DNA of 56,218 nucleotides. Source: JAADEM01 sp965371855. Lineage in GTDB: Bacteria > Bacteroidota > Bacteroidia > Bacteroidales > Marinilabiliaceae. Positions 39,090 through 47,781 of the stretch are shown here, in pieces. Each line of letters opens with the position of its first letter. The stretch's first letter is position 1. The stretch spans positions 1-56,218 of the forward strand of contig CBDUZZ010000028.1 in NCBI GenBank assembly GCA_965371855.1. Direction: 5' to 3'. A model generated the notes under the pieces. The model was not told the DNA's origin and made no database searches. It saw nothing but the letters and a program-made list of their open reading frames with translations. The translations under genes were made by a program, and so were the position numbers.

Positions 39090-39291
39090 GAAAGTTGAAT
39101 ATAAGGATAAAAATATAAAAGTTATCTACGATTTTCATGAATTTTCACGAATATTTGACTTAACCCCAACATTGGGATGCATATTTCATTTATAAATGGA
39201 AATAGTAATAGCTCATCATTCTCCCCATTTCAGGGGGAACCAAAGGAGATGAAAAAAGCTGCACTATGTCGATCCAAGTGAATAAAGAAAT

Positions 39292-39325
39292 AAAAAAGCC
39301 GGCACTGTAAACAGATGCCAGCTTT
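39292..39325 (-). terminator. Terminator of the beta-barrel protein gene
   Basis: On the minus strand, arms AAAGCTGGCA and TGCCGGCTTT (one mismatch) with an 11-nt loop are followed by TTTTA. It starts 30 bp after the stop at 39355. Confidence 0.75.
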
Positions 39326-39354
39326 GATAAAGCATACAGATTTGGGTAATTTTT

Positions 39355-40002
39355 TTATATGCCAAATATTTTAAACCCTACAGAAAAAGTGAGCATATTA
39401 TAATTATAATCAAACGGTGCTGCTAATGCATGGCCACTATATATACCCCCACTACCGACATCCCCTACAGGCCATTCGTATCTAACATCAGCTGTAAACC
39501 TCCATATCTCAATTCCTCCTCCGAACTGCATCGTCCAATTAGATTTCTCAAAGCTGAATTCATCATATTCCGGATCCGATGAGCCATCCAAATTAAATGA
39601 GATTACAGGTCCTCCAATGGCATATATATTAAAAAGATCAAAACTAAGCAATCTTAAATGAAGTAAAAGTGGCAAGTCCAATGAGGTCATTGTTGTTGTA
39701 AAACTAGTATCAACATCAGGAAAATCTATATTAACCGAATTATAGTTATTTCTTCCTGCTTTCTTTGTATAGAATACCTCCGGTTGAATTGATAACCCTT
39801 TATAAATTCTGACTCTGGTAAATATTCCTGCAAGATACCCGCTTTTTGCATCTCCCGTTGTACTCAATAGTCGTTGTTCCAGGTTATTCACGTTAAATTT
39901 AGTAGATGTATAACCGGCTTTTATTCCTATGGCAAACCTGTCCTGTGCAAATACTCCAACAGAAAACACTGTAATAAAGAACATTAAAATAAACCTCTTC
40001 AT
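39355..40002 (-). CDS. Outer membrane beta-barrel protein (PorT-like)
   Basis: 215 aa. Signal peptide residues 1-19 (ending VGVFAQ), then an eight-stranded-barrel pattern: FAIGIKAGYTSTKF, AGIFTRVRIYKGLSIQPEVFYTKKAG, SLDLPLLLHLRLL, WTMQFGGGIEIWRFTADVRYEWPVGD, ending in a strand LTFSVGFKIFGI. This fits the OMP_b-brl_2 family common in Bacteroidota, whose precise roles are mostly unknown. It is monocistronic, with its own terminator. Confidence 0.85.
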   Translation of the reverse strand: MKRFILMFFITVFSVGVFAQDRFAIGIKAGYTSTKFNVNNLEQRLLSTTGDAKSGYLAGIFTRVRIYKGLSIQPEVFYTKKAGRNNYNSVNIDFPDVDTSFTTTMTSLDLPLLLHLRLLSFDLFNIYAIGGPVISFNLDGSSDPEYDEFSFEKSNWTMQFGGGIEIWRFTADVRYEWPVGDVGSGGIYSGHALAAPFDYNYNMLTFSVGFKIFGI

Positions 40003-40179
40003 ATTTATATTTATTATAATTTTTCACTTAAAAGTGGTGACTAAAGTAAGAAAATATTACTAAAAACGTTCAAATATGTTAAAATAAATTAAATAGCTCA
40101 AAGTAGGTTTAAAAAAAAAGAAACTATATGTTACAAAAATACATTGTGGTAAAATATTAAAATTTTCTTTCATTATATG

Positions 40180-40187
40180 TATATTTG
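40180..40187 (+). promoter_or_regulatory. -7 box TATATTTG of a candidate sRNA
   Basis: Exact TAnnTTTG box on the plus strand in a gap with no plus-strand gene; no good -33 box. A strong terminator lies 58 bp downstream. Confidence 0.45.
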
Positions 40188-40193
40188 GGAACT

Positions 40194-40273
40194 CTTACTG
40201 GTTGAGCTGAATAGTCAACTAGTATTTGTTGGGTTAGGTTTGAAGGGAAGAGAGGGGTCTCTTCCCTTTTTTT
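40194..40273 (+). ncRNA. Candidate small RNA (~80 nt)
   Basis: Between a -7 box (40180-40187) and an intrinsic terminator (40245-40273), on the strand opposite to both neighbouring genes, lies a stretch with no reading frame. It has a small hairpin (GTTGA 40201-40205 with TCAAC 40215-40219) and a G/T-rich single-stranded part before the terminator stem. This promoter-hairpin-terminator layout is typical of small regulatory RNAs. Ends are estimated. It does not match an RNA family I can name. Confidence 0.5.
40245..40273 (+). terminator. Intrinsic terminator on the plus strand
   Basis: Arms GGGAAGAGA (40245-40253) and TCTCTTCCC (40258-40266) with a 4-nt loop, followed by seven T. No plus-strand protein gene ends nearby. 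Confidence 0.85.
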
Positions 40274-40335
40274 ATTCTCTATATTTAGATTTTATCCGCG
40301 AATTACACGAATTGGCACGAATAAGTTTTTTATAA

Positions 40336-41349
40336 TCATCTCTTTCTTATATTATCTTTCTCTACAAATATTTTAAATTTAACTTTATCTTTAACAGGTA
40401 TACCGTCATGTATAGCCGGCACCCATGTAGGGCTGTTCAGTATAATTCTTATTAATTCATCATTAAAATCTTTTTCTGATGATCTCACAATATCAACCTT
40501 TTCAATCCTGCCTTTAGGAGAAATCGTTAGTTCAATAGTTGCTTTAATTTTTCTACCCCCGGTTTTATTTGATTTATTAATACGCAACATTAACTCCTCC
40601 TTATACCTCTCCATTCCCATATCCGGTTCTGCATGTCTGTTTTGGTCGTTAGCAACAATCGAATAGATAGCCACCTCCTTCTTGTGACTTGAATCAAACA
40701 CATAAACACGTTTAGATGCAACTGCAGCAACCGGCACAACCACTGGTTCAGAATCGCTTACAACTTCATCTATATCGGAAACTTCTAATTCTTCATCCAA
40801 TTCAATATCATCATCAATTATTTGAATCACGACTTCTTTCTCAGATGACGATTTCGCAACAACTCCTTTCTGTTGCCTAACAACTTGTTGTTTAATTTCT
40901 GTCATTTCTTCTTCACCCTTTTCTGAAATGATATTCTCTTCAGATGCTATCGGCTCTACTGTTTCCTCGTTAATATCAAGCTGAGACTCAACAACACTAC
41001 TCTTTTTTTCCTCTCTGTTTTGAGCTATTCTCCCGGAATTCTGAGGAATAAAAAGAAACAATAAAAAGGAGATGCCACCAATGAAAATAATTGTAGCAGC
41101 CACAGCCATCCACCTGTGGACTATTTTTCTTTTAGTGCGGCCATCCAATCTATCCTCAAGACTCTTCACATCTTTCAGATAATCATTTCTGCTCAAGTTT
41201 TCTAATCCGCCTAAAGCATCGGACAGAAACAAATTTGACTGTTCTTCTCTTTCCAAAGCATTCTTTTCCCGTTCCGGCAAATTGCCAAACAGGTAACTAT
41301 AAATACGTTTACCCCAATCACTTTTAATATGTCTATCCTTGCTGTTCAT
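40336..41349 (-). CDS. Anti-sigma-like membrane protein with TonB C-terminal domain
   Basis: 337 aa. A cytoplasmic N-terminus (residues 1-79, basic and helical, including LPEREKNALEREE) precedes one helix (80-101), an acidic periplasmic linker (110-200), and a TonB-type C-terminal domain (about 243-335: KIKATIELTISPKGRIEKVDIVRSS, then FNDELIRIILNSPTWVPAIHDG). Its start overlaps the end of the sigma factor gene by 17 bp, so the pair is co-translated. By position the N-terminal part should hold the sigma factor. The TonB-like end may contact an outer-membrane receptor or be a sensor; no ExbBD genes are nearby. Confidence 0.75.
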   Translation of the reverse strand: MNSKDRHIKSDWGKRIYSYLFGNLPEREKNALEREEQSNLFLSDALGGLENLSRNDYLKDVKSLEDRLDGRTKRKIVHRWMAVAATIIFIGGISFLLFLFIPQNSGRIAQNREEKKSSVVESQLDINEETVEPIASEENIISEKGEEEMTEIKQQVVRQQKGVVAKSSSEKEVVIQIIDDDIELDEELEVSDIDEVVSDSEPVVVPVAAVASKRVYVFDSSHKKEVAIYSIVANDQNRHAEPDMGMERYKEELMLRINKSNKTGGRKIKATIELTISPKGRIEKVDIVRSSEKDFNDELIRIILNSPTWVPAIHDGIPVKDKVKFKIFVEKDNIRKR

Positions 41350-41926
41350 TAGCTTCTTCCATGCAATTTTTCAGATTCCGTTTTCCGTTTTGAATAAAAC
41401 TCTTAACCCTATTTATTTCAACACCCAACTCCTCAGCTATTTCTTCATAACACTTACCATCAAAATAAAATAGCTTAATACAATATTTTTGCTCCTTTTT
41501 CAAACGATCGATACAATTTTTAAGTGTATCATTCAAATTTCCATCAGATTCATCTATAGGATGCACAAAACTTTCGGATTCCATAAAAAGAGTTGTTTCT
41601 TCCTGATATTTTTTCTCATGCAAATTTTCCAACTTCTTACTTCGCAACGACATCAGGCAATGATTTTTAGCCACAACATACAACCATAATTTGAAATTGT
41701 CAACATCTCTTTTTTGCAGCTCAACAACCAACTTCTCAAATATGTCCATCACAGCATCTTTTGCCCTCTCCCTATCTTTCAAATATTTCAAACAGACTCC
41801 GTAAACAAGCACCATATAACGATTATACAGAATACCAAGCACATCAATATCACCGGATTCCTTATACTGTTGTATAAGATTCTCATCATTTTTCTTTTTC
41901 CATTTTCCGGCTACTCTGAAAGGCAT
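41333..41926 (-). CDS. RNA polymerase sigma factor, ECF type
   Basis: 197 aa. Region 2 spans about residues 15-85 (LGILYNRYMVLVYGVCLKYL, AKDAVMDIFEKLV, FKLWLYVVAKNHCLM), then a linker, and region 4 at about 130-190 (LKKEQKYCIKLFYFDGKCYEEIAEELGVEINRVKSFIQNGKRNL) with its helix-turn-helix. The length and two-region layout mark an extracytoplasmic-function sigma factor. It overlaps the downstream membrane protein gene and diverges from the VWA protein gene across a 215-bp gap, a likely site for self-regulation and co-regulation, though I could not identify its promoter motif. Confidence 0.92.
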   Translation of the reverse strand: MPFRVAGKWKKKNDENLIQQYKESGDIDVLGILYNRYMVLVYGVCLKYLKDRERAKDAVMDIFEKLVVELQKRDVDNFKLWLYVVAKNHCLMSLRSKKLENLHEKKYQEETTLFMESESFVHPIDESDGNLNDTLKNCIDRLKKEQKYCIKLFYFDGKCYEEIAEELGVEINRVKSFIQNGKRNLKNCMEEANEQQG

Positions 41927-42141
41927 ATATACATCACTTCTGTAAATTCTGAATAGTTAAGATTTTGAATATAGTGAAAAAAAACAGAAAAAATTTATGG
42001 AATATCAATTCTTCATGCATCCTACTTACGAGGAACAGAAAAATGATCCGATATGAAATATAGTTGGTAAATATATTTTAATACCCACTAAGAATCATAT
42101 AGAGTATATAAATATCAATGTATAACCATAAAAATTAAAAA

Positions 42142-44034
42142 ATGAAACATTTAACATTTCTAATTACACTATTCGTGATTGCAGTTCAACTGTATGCACT
42201 ACCGGCATTACACACAATTACCGGAAAAGTAACCGATGAAACGAACACTCCTTTAAAAGGAGTATTAGTTCTTGAGAAAGGAACGAGCAATAAAACATCA
42301 ACAGCTTATGACGGAAAATACAACATTAATGTCTCTTCCGAAAATGCAATCCTAATCTTTAGCCTTTCAGGCATGAAAACCAAAGAGGTGAAAGTAAAAT
42401 CCAGATTAGTAATTAATGTCATCTTAAGTTCAGTACTGATAATATCCGAAGAACTGGATATATGTAATGACGAAGTTGCTGTCAATTACTCAATAGTGGG
42501 TAAAAAAGCAATGTCTGCATACCCGGCGAGCTACAATACAAGATTTGCCGGATATCGTCCTCCTCCGGGATTCAATACCGAGGGTTACTCTGCTATTCAT
42601 GAAAATGGATACAAAAGTACTAATGATCAACCATTGTCAACTTTTTCTGCAGACGTAGACAGGGCTTCCTATTCAAATATCCGACGGTTCCTGAATCAGG
42701 GCAAAATGCCACCCAAAGATGCAGTGCGTGTGGAAGAGATGATAAATTACTTTAACTATAATTATGATGAACCGAAAGGAGATAGGCCATTTTCAACAAA
42801 CACAGAACTTGCCGAATGCCCATGGAACAAACAACACCTGTTACTTAAAATCGGCATTCAGGGTAAAAAAATAAAAAAAGAGAACCTGCCTCCTACCAAT
42901 CTTGTATTTCTTATAGATGTTTCCGGCTCAATGAATTCTCCTAATAAACTACCATTGTTAAAATCTTCATTCATGTTACTAGTCGATCAACTACGCCCCC
43001 AGGATTATGTATCGATTGTAGTATATGCAGGTGCGGCAGGGTTAGTTCTTGAACCAACTGCCGGGGATGAAAAACAGAAAATTCTTAATGCCATTGAGAA
43101 GTTAAATGCAGGAGGATCAACAGCCGGAGGTGAAGGTATAATGCTGGCATACAAAACAGCTGAAAAGAATTTTATTAAAAATGGGAACAACCGTATTATT
43201 CTGGCTACTGACGGAGATTTCAATATCGGAGAGAGTTCTAATGCATCTATGGAGCGGTTAATTGAGAAACAACGTGAAAAAGGAATTTTTATTTCTGTTT
43301 TAGGCTTCGGAATGGGAAACTACAAAGATGACAAAATGGAGATTATCGCTGATAAAGGTAACGGTAATTATGCATATATAGACAATCTTCTTGAAGCTCG
43401 TAAAACTCTGGTTAGCGAATTTGGAGGTACTCTATTCACTATTGCCAAAGATGTAAAATTTCAGATTGAATTTAACCCTCAAAAGGTTGCGGGATACAGA
43501 TTAATAGGTTATGAAAACAGAATTCTCAACAATGAAGATTTTAATGATGACAAAAAAGATGCAGGTGAAGTAGGTGCAGGACATACCGTCACCGCTCTTT
43601 ATGAAATAATTCCTGTCGATGCATCAGACATTGACAAATGGTTAAAGTCTGTTGACAAATTGAGATATCAAGAAAAGGCAGAGGTATCTACAATGCAATA
43701 TAGTAAGGAGTGGTTAACTTTGAAGATTCGTTACAAATTGCCTGATGGTGATAAAAGCAAACTAATTACACAAGCCGTAACAGGAAAACCAAAAAAAGTT
43801 GTGAACGCATCGGATAATTTCAGATTTGCCACATCTATAGCAGCCTTTGGTATGTTGTTACGTAACTCGGGGTATCTCAATTCATTCTCATACGATGAAG
43901 CTGCAAAACTGGCACAAAATGCACGGGGAGAAGATAACCAAGGATTTAAAGCCGAAATGATAAGATTATTAAAAACAGCAAAAACACTAAACAAAAAAAT
44001 GGTAGTTAGGGAGAATAAGTCACTCCATCAATAA
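42142..44034 (+). CDS. VWA domain protein with carboxypeptidase-like domain
   Basis: 630 aa. Signal peptide residues 1-20; a carboxypeptidase-regulatory-like (CarboxypepD_reg) beta domain, about 25-95 (TITGKVTDETNTPLKGVLV); a VWA-N region (FSADVDRASYSNIRRFLNQG, about 165-215); a VWA domain with a complete MIDAS start D259-V-S-G-S263 (VFLIDVSGSM) and LATDGDFNIG; and a DUF3520-type C-terminus. This is the YfbK-like family, found in the envelope of many Bacteroidota and thought to bind protein ligands through Mg2+. It diverges from the sigma/anti-sigma pair, which probably controls it or responds with it. Confidence 0.88.
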   Translation: MKHLTFLITLFVIAVQLYALPALHTITGKVTDETNTPLKGVLVLEKGTSNKTSTAYDGKYNINVSSENAILIFSLSGMKTKEVKVKSRLVINVILSSVLIISEELDICNDEVAVNYSIVGKKAMSAYPASYNTRFAGYRPPPGFNTEGYSAIHENGYKSTNDQPLSTFSADVDRASYSNIRRFLNQGKMPPKDAVRVEEMINYFNYNYDEPKGDRPFSTNTELAECPWNKQHLLLKIGIQGKKIKKENLPPTNLVFLIDVSGSMNSPNKLPLLKSSFMLLVDQLRPQDYVSIVVYAGAAGLVLEPTAGDEKQKILNAIEKLNAGGSTAGGEGIMLAYKTAEKNFIKNGNNRIILATDGDFNIGESSNASMERLIEKQREKGIFISVLGFGMGNYKDDKMEIIADKGNGNYAYIDNLLEARKTLVSEFGGTLFTIAKDVKFQIEFNPQKVAGYRLIGYENRILNNEDFNDDKKDAGEVGAGHTVTALYEIIPVDASDIDKWLKSVDKLRYQEKAEVSTMQYSKEWLTLKIRYKLPDGDKSKLITQAVTGKPKKVVNASDNFRFATSIAAFGMLLRNSGYLNSFSYDEAAKLAQNARGEDNQGFKAEMIRLLKTAKTLNKKMVVRENKSLHQ

Positions 44035-44040
44035 CATAAA

Positions 44041-44071
44041 CACCTGACAGGTTTTTAAAATCTGTCAGGTG
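44041..44071. terminator. Hairpin after the VWA gene
   Basis: Perfect arms CACCTGACAG (44041-44050) and CTGTCAGGTG (44062-44071) with an 11-nt loop begin 7 bp after the stop. There is no T-tract; the motif is common between Bacteroidota genes and may be a repeat as much as a terminator. A single arm recurs near 47646. Confidence 0.55.
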
Positions 44072-44158
44072 TAAACATTATAAAAAGCCAAACCAGTAAA
44101 AGAACTAGTGTCAAAAGCATAACAAAGAACCTCTAAAATGAAAGGTCTTTTATATAAT

Positions 44159-46423
44159 CTATTTATTATGTCTTTTAATTAGGTTCAGTGCCGAGCCGGC
44201 CTTAAACCACTCTATTTGTTGAGCGTTATAGGTATGATTTAATGTGATTACATCTTTTGTTTCATCAGCATGAACAATCTCAAGACTTAAAGGCTTTCCG
44301 GGAGTAAAATAATCCAGATCAAGGAAATTAAAAACATCATCTTCCAAAATTTTATCATAATCATTCTCATTAGCAAAAGTAAGCCCTAACATACCCTGCT
44401 TTTTTAGATTTGTTTCGTGAATACGAGCAAAACTCTTAACTAAAACAGCTCTAACCCCAAGATGACGAGGCTCCATAGCGGCATGTTCACGTGAAGAGCC
44501 TTCACCGTAATTTTGATCACCAACAACAATAGTTGGAATACCGGCTTTTTTATATTCACGCTGCACCTTCGGTACTTCACCACACTCACCTGTAAGTTGA
44601 CTATTTACACAGTTTGTTTTTTCGTTAAATGCATTTACAGCACCAATAAGCATATTGTTTGAAATGTTATCGAGATGACCACGATAACGCAACCATGGCC
44701 CGGCCATCGAGATATGGTCGGTAGTACACTTGCCTTTAGCTTTGATAAGCAGTTTCATTCCGGTAATATTTTTACCATCCCATGGCTCAAACGGTGTTAA
44801 CAACTGCAAGCGTTCACTTTCAGGTGAAACTACAATGTTAACATCTGAACTATCTTCGGCCGGTGCCTGGTACCCGGGATCTTCAACTCCAAAACCATTA
44901 GGAGGTAATTCAAACCCTTTAGGCTCATCCAACTTCACCTCTTTACCCTCTTCATTTACAAGAGTGTCGGTAAGAGGATTAAAACCAAGATCTCCGGCAA
45001 TAGCTAAAGCAGTAACTATCTCAGGAGAAGCTACAAAAGCATAAGTATTAGGATTACCATCGGCACGTTTAGCAAAGTTTCTGTTAAACGAGTGAACAAT
45101 ACTGTTTTTCTCCTGCTTTTCAGCACCAACACGTGCCCACATGCCAATACAAGGTCCGCAAGCATTAGCATATAACTCTCCACCAATTTTATTAAATGTA
45201 TCAATATAACCGTCTCTCTCAACAGTGTACCTAACCTGCTCAGAGCCGGGGGTAATTTTAAATTCAGCACCTACCTTAAGTTTCTTTTCGGCGGCCTGAT
45301 TAGCTATTGATGCAGCTCTGGAGATATCCTCATACGAAGAGTTTGTACAAGAACCTATTAACCCAACTTCAACCTTTAATGGCCAACCATTCTTTTCAGC
45401 CTCCTCACGCATCTTTGAAATGGGAGTGGCATGATCAGGAGTAAACGGTCCGTTCAGGTATGGCTCCAGTTCATCAAGGTTAACTTCAAATACTTCATCA
45501 AAATATTTCTCAGGATTGGCATACACCTCAGCATCGGCAGTAAGATGTTGTTTTACCTCATTGGCAGCATCAGCCACATCCGAACGATTTGTAGCACGAA
45601 GATATCTCTCCATTGACTCATCATAACCAAAAGTAGATGTTGTTGCACCAATCTCGGCACCCATATTACAGATAGTTCCTTTGCCTGTACAACTTAACGA
45701 CTTTGCACCTTCGCCAAAATATTCGACTACACATCCGGTACCACCCTTTACTGTAAGCATTCCTGCAACTTTTAATATAATATCTTTAGGTGCAGCCCAT
45801 CCATTCAGTTTACCGGTTAATTTAATTCCAATCAATTTAGGAAATTTAAGCTCCCACGACATACCGGCCATCACATCAACAGCGTCAGCACCTCCTACTC
45901 CAACAGCAATCATACCTAAGCCACCGGCATTAACAGTATGTGAATCGGTACCAATCATCATACCACCGGGAAATGCATAATTTTCAAGTACCACCTGATG
46001 AATAATTCCGGCACCTGGTTTCCAGAATCCGATACCATATTTATTAGTTACGGAACTTAAAAAATCATAAACCTCTTTGTTTGATCCCTTAGCAATTTCC
46101 AAATCAGCTGAAGAACCCACTTTAGCTTGAATAAGGTGGTCTGCATGAACTGTTGAAGGAACAGCAACTTTACTTTTTCCGGCTTGCATAAATTGAAGTA
46201 AGGCCATCTGTGCAGTAGCATCCTGCATGGCAACCCTGTCAGGATTAAAATCAACATATGATTGTCCCCTTTCAAAAGATGAGTTAGGAAATTCGTTTGC
46301 TATATGCGTATATAATATCTTCTCTGTCAAAGTAAGTGGCCTACCAAGTAGTTTCCTTGTTTGCTCAATCTTTTCGGCCAAACCACTATATACCTTCTTA
46401 ATCATTTCAATATCAAAAGCCAT
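44159..46423 (-). CDS. acn: Aconitate hydratase
   Basis: 754 aa, the mitochondrial-type aconitase typical of Bacteroidota. It converts citrate to isocitrate through cis-aconitate in the TCA cycle in the cytoplasm. The [4Fe-4S] ligands are visible: C359 in GSCTNSSYED, and C422 and C425 in ACGPCIGMW. Other signatures are HADHLIQAK, GTDSHTVNAGGLG, KTNCVNSQLTGECG and GDQNYGEGSSREHAA in the swivelling C-terminal domain. Monocistronic, with its own promoter (46465-46494). Confidence 0.97.
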   Translation of the reverse strand: MAFDIEMIKKVYSGLAEKIEQTRKLLGRPLTLTEKILYTHIANEFPNSSFERGQSYVDFNPDRVAMQDATAQMALLQFMQAGKSKVAVPSTVHADHLIQAKVGSSADLEIAKGSNKEVYDFLSSVTNKYGIGFWKPGAGIIHQVVLENYAFPGGMMIGTDSHTVNAGGLGMIAVGVGGADAVDVMAGMSWELKFPKLIGIKLTGKLNGWAAPKDIILKVAGMLTVKGGTGCVVEYFGEGAKSLSCTGKGTICNMGAEIGATTSTFGYDESMERYLRATNRSDVADAANEVKQHLTADAEVYANPEKYFDEVFEVNLDELEPYLNGPFTPDHATPISKMREEAEKNGWPLKVEVGLIGSCTNSSYEDISRAASIANQAAEKKLKVGAEFKITPGSEQVRYTVERDGYIDTFNKIGGELYANACGPCIGMWARVGAEKQEKNSIVHSFNRNFAKRADGNPNTYAFVASPEIVTALAIAGDLGFNPLTDTLVNEEGKEVKLDEPKGFELPPNGFGVEDPGYQAPAEDSSDVNIVVSPESERLQLLTPFEPWDGKNITGMKLLIKAKGKCTTDHISMAGPWLRYRGHLDNISNNMLIGAVNAFNEKTNCVNSQLTGECGEVPKVQREYKKAGIPTIVVGDQNYGEGSSREHAAMEPRHLGVRAVLVKSFARIHETNLKKQGMLGLTFANENDYDKILEDDVFNFLDLDYFTPGKPLSLEIVHADETKDVITLNHTYNAQQIEWFKAGSALNLIKRHNK

Positions 46424-46464
46424 AATATTATTAATTTATTTATATATCTATATCTACAAGTATA

Positions 46465-46494
46465 CAAAATTAGTCAAACCATAAGAAATTCCAA
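46465..46494 (-). promoter_or_regulatory. Promoter of the aconitase gene
   Basis: On the minus strand a TTG (-33) is followed after 19 bp by TAATTTTG (-7), close to the Bacteroidota consensus. The start codon is about 41 bp downstream. Confidence 0.6.
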
Positions 46495-46579
46495 TTAATT
46501 TAATCATTGTAAGAAAAAGACAGATTATTAAGATTGCTAAAAAAACAACGTTTACGAGGTAATACTATACTAAAATATC

Positions 46580-46683
46580 ATTAGCGCATTCGTCACAAAA
46601 AAAGGAGTAGCCGCTAATGCGCAAATAAGAAATATGTATAAAAACATTAGCGCATTCGCGGCAAAAACAAAACAGCCGCTAAT
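46580..46683. repeat. Two tandem copies of a hairpin repeat
   Basis: Copies at 46580-46618 and 46646-46683 each have arms ATTAGCG (or ATTAGCGCATTCG) and CGCTAAT, separated by an A-rich loop and followed by AATAAGAA. Related CGCGAATTACACGAATT-like sequence occurs at about 40297-40323. They lie in the divergent gap between aconitase and the glucosaminidase gene. Confidence 0.6.
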
Positions 46684-46700
46684 TCGTGAATAAGAAAAAA

Positions 46701-46708
46701 TATTTTTG
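46701..46708 (+). promoter_or_regulatory. -7 box of the glucosaminidase gene
   Basis: TATTTTTG matches TAnnTTTG. A transcript starting near 46715 leaves about 30 nt before GTG 46745 but only about 6 nt before TTG 46721, favouring the GTG start. Confidence 0.4.
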
Positions 46709-46744
46709 TAAATTTAGAGATTGTTATCCAATACTAATAAGGAA

Positions 46745-47632
46745 GTGAAAATACTCAACCGACTGAAACAATTGATAAAGGACAAAAAGAAAGTTTATGC
46801 TTTCATTATTCTGTCCATAATAACAATTTTCATAATAACAGTATTCACAATTTTTCTTGTTAAGTATACTCCACTACCACAACAGGTAATATTATTAAAT
46901 ATTAATTCTACCGATTCCATAATCACATTTGATGACAATATTGTTCCCCCGGTGCTTTATCAAAAGATGCCAAATATGAAACCTTTAGAAACTCAAGAAA
47001 GAAAAGAAAGGTTTATTGATTTAATGCTACCAACAATCTTAGTTGCTCAGGAAATAATTAATCAACATCGAAACAGCTTAACAAACAGCTTGAAAAACAG
47101 TAAAGACTCTAAAAGAGCAGATACACTTTTACTAAGATTAATGCATAAATTCAAAGCAAAAGATTATGAAGACTTAATCTCACGAATGCAACCTCACCCT
47201 ATTAGTATTATTCTGGCACAGGCTGCAGTAGAGAGTGGCTGGGGAACATCACGTTTTTGTCGCAAAGCTAATAACCTTTTCGGCATTTGGTCATTCAACA
47301 AAAAGGAGAAAAGAGTTGCTGCCGGTACAACCAGAGATAAAAAAACTATCTATCTTCGAAAATACGACTCTCTGATTGAATCTGTAATTGACTACATATA
47401 CACTATTGGAAGAGCAAGTGCATTTAATGAGTTCAGAGAAACTCGTCTTATTTCACAAAATCCATATCGACTTATTTGGTGTTTGAATAATTATTCGGAA
47501 AAACGTTTTGGGTATATTATTACCCTGCGAAATATGATTGAACATAACGATCTTACCCGATATGATAATTATCCCTTAGCGAAGATTGACAAAAAAGATA
47601 AGACATGGAAAAGACTCGTTGAAGAGTATTAA
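46745..47632 (+). CDS. Bax-like glucosaminidase domain protein
   Basis: About 295 aa with a GTG start at 46745; a TTG at 46721 is possible, and no ATG occurs in the first 80 codons. A single N-terminal helix (about residues 13-38) anchors it in the inner membrane. The domain at about 145-275 has PHPISIILAQAAVESGWGTS with the catalytic Glu, NNLFGIWSF and YDSLIESVIDYIYTIG, matching Bax-like N-acetylglucosaminidases of the lysozyme superfamily that cut peptidoglycan. It is convergent with gap and shares a bidirectional terminator with it. Confidence 0.87.
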   Translation: MKILNRLKQLIKDKKKVYAFIILSIITIFIITVFTIFLVKYTPLPQQVILLNINSTDSIITFDDNIVPPVLYQKMPNMKPLETQERKERFIDLMLPTILVAQEIINQHRNSLTNSLKNSKDSKRADTLLLRLMHKFKAKDYEDLISRMQPHPISIILAQAAVESGWGTSRFCRKANNLFGIWSFNKKEKRVAAGTTRDKKTIYLRKYDSLIESVIDYIYTIGRASAFNEFRETRLISQNPYRLIWCLNNYSEKRFGYIITLRNMIEHNDLTRYDNYPLAKIDKKDKTWKRLVEEY

Positions 47633-47696
47633 AAGCAACTATTTTACACCTGTCAGGTTTTGGAACACCGTTTTGCGGTTTTATTCAGCAAAATAT

Positions 47697-47730
47697 AAAA
47701 GACACCTCCGAAAAATCAAAGGTGTCTTTT
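47697..47730. terminator. Bidirectional terminator between glucosaminidase and gap
   Basis: Perfect arms AAAAGACACCT (47697-47707) and AGGTGTCTTTT (47720-47730) with a 12-nt loop give A- and T-tracts on both strands between convergent genes. Confidence 0.88.
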
Positions 47731-47781
47731 ATTTTATCAGCATAGTTGAAAGTAAACTAATGCCGTAATACATCAAATGAA

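Noticed and set aside
39169..39281. Short frame starting MHISFINGNSN
   Set aside because: It runs through a C-rich/G-rich repeat and stops soon after; no signal, domain or promoter.
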